Shown: piece after piece, positions 61,401 to 64,000 of the stretch
Layout of the letters: each line of letters opens with the position of its first letter
How positions within the stretch are numbered: the stretch's first letter is position 1
DNA from: Dryomyza anilis
Taxonomy: Eukaryota; Arthropoda; Insecta; Diptera; Dryomyzidae
Assembly: GCA_951804985.1 (NCBI GenBank)
Contig: OX638133.1
Coordinates: forward strand, 68,134,867-68,198,866
Length of the DNA stretch: 64,000 bases
Reading direction: 5' to 3'
The notes under the pieces: generated by a model
The model's input: the letters and a program-made list of their open reading frames with translations, nothing else
Told to the model about the DNA's origin: nothing
Databases searched by the model: none
Translations under genes and position numbers: made by a program

Positions 61401-61953
61401 GCTCTCGAAGCGAAACAACTCCTTGGACTGTGTGTCCTCGGCCAACAGTTCCTCGTCCTCCTCCTGTTCTGTCTTGCGATGACGATGGCTGTGCATCAAA
61501 CATTAATAAAAAAATGACAAAAACACTATACATTTTTCAACTCACTCTGCATTGCCATCGTCCTTTTTCTCCTCCTTGGGCTTCTTCTTGGGGCGCCCTT
61601 TGGCCTTGGTCGGGCTCTTTGTGCTGTTGGTCATAAAATGTGTAAAGATCTCCGTCTGCTTCAGCAAGAAGTCGAACCGTTTGCCACGATCCGTCTCAAT
61701 TTTGTTGTCAAATTCGACCTCCTTCTCGCCAGAGGAAGTGGTCTCCTCGGAAGTGGTTTCATTCTGTAAATAACAACGTGCATCATATGTTTTAAAAACC
61801 AAACAATTTGTAATATGCGAAACATTTCATTAGCGTTGTCTCTGAGAAGCGCGCGCGCGGTTGCTACACAGAAAGCGGCTTCTGGTCGAATTTTCATACC
61901 GAATTTTCCTCTGCCCCTTCGATCACCAATGACTTTTCTTCCTCTTTAGACAT
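52178..61953 (-). CDS. Iswi: ISWI chromatin-remodelling ATPase, 7 exons, 1020 aa
   Basis: Exons: 61900-61953, 61546-61763, 61234-61488, 59705-60791, 58171-59202, 57936-58096, 52178-52433. Phases close to 1020 codons plus stop (Drosophila about 1027). Residues 1-91 are acidic/basic N-terminus with GRPKKK. An AutoN-like basic patch and [12 protein letters not shown] (about 94-107) follow. The SNF2 ATPase has Walker A DEMGLGKT (155-162, K161), DEAH (258-261), GTPLQNN, the second lobe [17 protein letters not shown] and [16 protein letters not shown] segment ([13 protein letters not shown]), SANT ([16 protein letters not shown]) and SLIDE ([20 protein letters not shown]) come next, with a Lys-rich tail KKKKK. 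It slides nucleosomes as the motor of NURF, ACF and CHRAC in flies. The final 5.5-kb intron splits SLIDE. Upstream, TTATTCCAG seven bases before the ATG could end a 5' UTR intron. Confidence 0.97.
52434..53673 (-). other. Iswi intron 6, distal part
   Basis: AT-rich. Contains the reverse-strand fragment CACACGGGTCCAGCTAT (about 53281) of the GCTGGACCCGTG repeat class. A 133-aa minus ORF (52535-52936) is unrelated to Iswi and has repeated GGGAATTTGTGAGAATT words, so is probably not coding. 53666-53673 is the target duplication GAACATAT. Confidence 0.5.
53712..54606. mobile_element. TA-flanked MITE, 895 bp, nested in the hAT element
   Basis: Left CACAGAAAAAAATATTG after TA (53710-53711). The right end is TTTTTTTTCTGTGTG before TA (54607-54608). 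Removing it with one TA restores CAATTACAATTACATG, the regular word pattern of the host element. Non-coding. Confidence 0.8.
54856..55463 (+). repeat. 59/60-bp minisatellite, ~10.3 units
   Basis: GGAAC (once GGAAT, once GTAAC) marks unit starts at 54856, 54916, 54975, 55034, 55093, 55152, 55211, 55270, 55329, 55389 and 55448. Each unit contains TGGGCATAGATTCACATCCA (TGGGTATAG.. in two late units). The units form two alternating classes, GGATGCATCTGTTCCA and GGACGAAACTGT/GGATGAAACTGT. The 59-bp period is not a multiple of three and the 63-aa ORF over it is fortuitous. Confidence 0.95.
55702..56015. repeat. ~110-bp tandem units flanking the hAT element
   Basis: ATTTTCTACCTACG..TTTGTCGTCGTTTGAA..ACTGATGTTCGAAAAG at 55798-55855 repeats the arrangement of 53631-53673 plus 55694-55720. 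The phrase TATAAAGTTGACACTCGTTG recurs in variant form (about 55774, 55876). The hAT element therefore landed in one unit of a short tandem array. Confidence 0.6.
56016..56326 (+). mobile_element. tRNA-derived SINE, copy 4 (in Iswi intron 6, antisense to Iswi)
   Basis: Best-preserved head: acceptor GCCGCGG pairs with CTGGGGC at six of seven positions; A box TAGCTCAGTGG; B box GGTTCAAGCC. The body is complete and the tail is short and AT-rich. TAATAGTA precedes the head (56011-56018, overlapping its first bases) and recurs after the tail (about 56323-56330), a probable target duplication. Confidence 0.9.
56327..56666. other. Iswi intron 6 sequence, nothing recognised
   Basis: Slightly less AT-rich near 56440-56580, with a 63-aa ORF lacking family resemblance. 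Confidence 0.35.
56667..57042 (+). repeat. Dispersed repeat (ATGTTTCTATGCAAACATA family), copy 2, uninterrupted
   Basis: Same sequence as 4923-5480 but without the 182-bp MITE. It carries the empty target ACATACACC at about 56834. Confidence 0.8.
57043..57935 (-). other. Iswi intron 6, proximal part
   Basis: AT-rich. 57160-57180 (CCGAGATTTAAGCAAAATAA) and 57640-57665 (TTTCTTTTGCTTATATCTCG) are inverted relatives and resemble 27410-27440, so an old element probably lies here. Confidence 0.4.
59203..59704 (-). other. Iswi intron 4 (502 bp)
   Basis: Donor CAA|GTGAGT at 59704-59699, acceptor TACTCTAG|GCT at 59203. Contains nothing recognised. Reading through the donor produces the false tail [11 protein letters not shown] in an uninterrupted frame. 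Confidence 0.8.
60792..61233 (-). other. Iswi intron 3 (442 bp)
   Basis: Donor AA|GTAAGT, acceptor TTCCTTAG|A. AT-rich, nothing else recognised. Confidence 0.8.
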
Positions 61954-62712
61954 GGTCGCTGGAATAATTTATTGTTTTTGCTTGATGTTTTGCAATTTTT
62001 CTGCACAATAAACTGGCAAAATTTAATTTTAAATGTTTCTACAATTTTTCCACTCACGCACGAGCGAACAAAGTTTGGTTGAATGACAAAATTGAAACGA
62101 GTTGAAGAAAGCAAATTTACGCAGTGTTGCATTTCGCACATGGTGTTTTCGTTTGAAAAATGTATTAATATTTTTTGTACTTTTTACGAATGACAAAACA
62201 TTTGTTTAAGTAAATATTGTCTATTAAATCTGAAATATAAAGCGTCAAGTGGTAAAAAATCTAAATAAAATGATAGATTGATAAACACTAAATCAATATC
62301 TCATGACAGCTTATATAGCTCAAAATTATTAAAAAAAATAAAAAATCATTTAGAATTATATATTTAACAGCTTAATGCATACATATTCTTAAATAAATTA
62401 AAATGATTAAATAAATATTAGAATGTTTCAGTAGTTTATATAATTTTGAACAATTTCAAAAAGTGTTTGCACTCAAAATACTTAATTTTTTTGGCAACAC
62501 TGAGAATTAACACGAAATGCGCGCTTTTTTTTGTTTAGCAACATTAAAAGTAGTCACAAAAAAAGAGTACCAATTTTCATAAAAACATTTCGTATTCGGT
62601 ACATTGGTTGTGTTCACGAAAATATCTGTGTGCTGTATGCTATTGCACTTGATATTCACTTGCAAATTCTTTGAAGTAAAACACTACTTTCAAACCGTGG
62701 TGTTGAGGTTAA
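61954..62712. other. Iswi 5' flank/promoter region
   Basis: Contains the Iswi 5' UTR and promoter on the minus strand, with a GC-richer spot at 62050-62150. No clear core motif identified. Confidence 0.4.
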
Positions 62713-63128
62713 AGCGCTAACTATATTGCGCTTACGTTAGCTTAAGTAGCCGAATGTAATTGTACGAAAACACATAATTTGAATGTTGATGCCTATAATG
62801 ATTTCTTTGCTCAGCTTCGTCAAGTTTCGTTCATTTTTGGTCACTTAAGTTAGGAGCGATTTGAAACACACAACGTACGAAAATTTAAAAGTTGATAAAA
62901 AAAAATTAATTTAACTAATTTTCCTTGAAAATTGAAATGAACTATGAGAGGAATATTTCGGTTTGCTTATGTTTATATTTTCATAATTAATATTAATATA
63001 AAAAATGACAGTTTTAAAAGTTTGTTAAGTGTATTATAGGCACTTGACAATTTTGGCAGAGCTTAAGTAAACTTTTCGATCAGTTTTGACAATATCTGGA
63101 ATTCACTTAAGCGCAATATAGTTAGCCC
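62713..63128. mobile_element. TTAA-flanked MITE, 416 bp (piggyBac-type target)
   Basis: AGCGCTAACTATATTGCGCT at the left and its counterpart on the other strand, GGGCTAACTATATTGCGCTT, at the right. TTAA immediately outside both ends (62709-62712, 63129-63132). TTAA duplication is the hallmark of piggyBac-type insertion; the class is inferred. Non-coding, 0.75 kb upstream of the Iswi start codon. Confidence 0.75.
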
Positions 63129-63132
63129 TTAA

Positions 63133-64000
63133 TACTCGATTTATATGATATCTTCAATGGCTGTATTCAGCGACTTCAACAGTTGCGAGACTGCTCAGTA
63201 ACTAATCGCTCACTTTTATTGAATGCACCACTACCTTATCCGTCAATTTACAAAAGAATTGAATATAAATATTTTATTAAATTTACATACATCTCATTAA
63301 TTGATTGAAAAGATATTTTTCCAATATAAATTCAATTTATGTTATACATATTGAGTTAAAGTGTCATTGAATTCATCGAAAATGTAGCGTAAAAATTTTC
63401 GTTTGTAAAATTTGGCGACCGCTCACTCAACATGTTGCGTATAGTATGACATTCCGGCTCAAATTTCTCAACAGCTGCACAAAAATTCGTAATTCGAAAA
63501 AAAGGCTTAAGATTTGAAAAACCTTTAATCTAAATTTAATCTCAACTTGAATGTTCTCTTATTCTTAAATCATAATCAAAACTCATTTCAAACTGATTTA
63601 AACATCAATTTGAAAATTAGTATAGAATTTACTTTTAGATTCTATTTTTGTCTATCAAATCAACAAATAAACATTTTCAACAAGAAATATACGATTAATT
63701 TAAAATTTACCTATATTTTATTTTTCTTTAAATCTTGACTTAATCCTTCAAAATAATTAAAAAAAGGAACAATTTTCAATATGGCTACTATGGAAAAAGA
63801 ATAAGCGCATTTTTAATTAACTATTTTGTTGAACTTAAGGGGCTTAAAAATAAAAAATAAAAATTAAATCCAAATCAATTTTCTTTGAAAGGAGTGTGGC
63901 AAAATAAAAATAATAAAATATTTAAAATCCGTTATAATCACATTATTTAGTCCACGTAAATTTATATAACAACAAAAACTATGAAATCAAAAAAAAATGT
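63133..64000. other. AT-rich DNA to window end, nothing recognised
   Basis: No gene, RNA or bounded element seen. Confidence 0.4.

Overview
The window reads as nuclear DNA of a higher fly (Diptera, Brachycera). It is very AT-rich, the genes are split by short GT-AG introns, and four proteins are close to Drosophila counterparts. ISWI, SLC30A9/ZnT49B and an AUH-type enoyl-CoA hydratase are recognisable almost end to end. As I recall, Iswi and ZnT49B both map to cytological region 49B of D. melanogaster (Muller element C), so the block looks like conserved synteny. The dense load of small non-autonomous transposons and SINEs would suit a tephritid fruit fly, but the species cannot be fixed from sequence alone.

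Layout: 1-8228 is repeat-rich and gene-free. 8229-11839 (minus) is a 12-exon SLC30A9/ZnT49B mitochondrial zinc transporter (659 aa). 13110-13361 (plus) is a small intronless MICOS MIC26/27 (apolipoprotein O)-like ORF. 14762-15664 (plus) is a single-exon AUH methylglutaconyl-CoA hydratase (300 aa). About 31 kb (15.8-46.5 kb) without a recognisable coding gene follows, built from transposon remnants with a few GC-richer islands. 46524-51002 (plus) is a six-exon SLC36/PAT amino-acid transporter (456 aa). 52178-61953 (minus) is Iswi, a seven-exon chromatin-remodelling ATPase (1020 aa). Its last exon lies 5.5 kb from the rest of the gene, behind an intron packed with nested repeats. The SLC36 gene and Iswi converge.

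The genes do not form a pathway. Three products are mitochondrial or predicted to be so (ZnT49B, the MIC26/27-like ORF, AUH), one is a membrane transporter and one is nuclear.

No new enzyme system, CRISPR array or intact transposase was found. The most informative structure is mobile-element stratigraphy with target-site evidence. It includes two hAT-type elements with 8-bp duplications (one a foldback, one carrying a 59-bp minisatellite and a nested element). A TA-inserting family is proven by a filled/empty site pair, and a hairpin element has its own filled/empty pair. A tRNA-headed SINE family has target duplications, and one SINE is split by a 1.79-kb insertion. A TTAA-flanked element lies upstream of Iswi, and a 600-bp element sits exactly at the centre of a larger palindrome. 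All exon coordinates were read by eye from splice sites and reading frames and close in frame, but no alignment was run.
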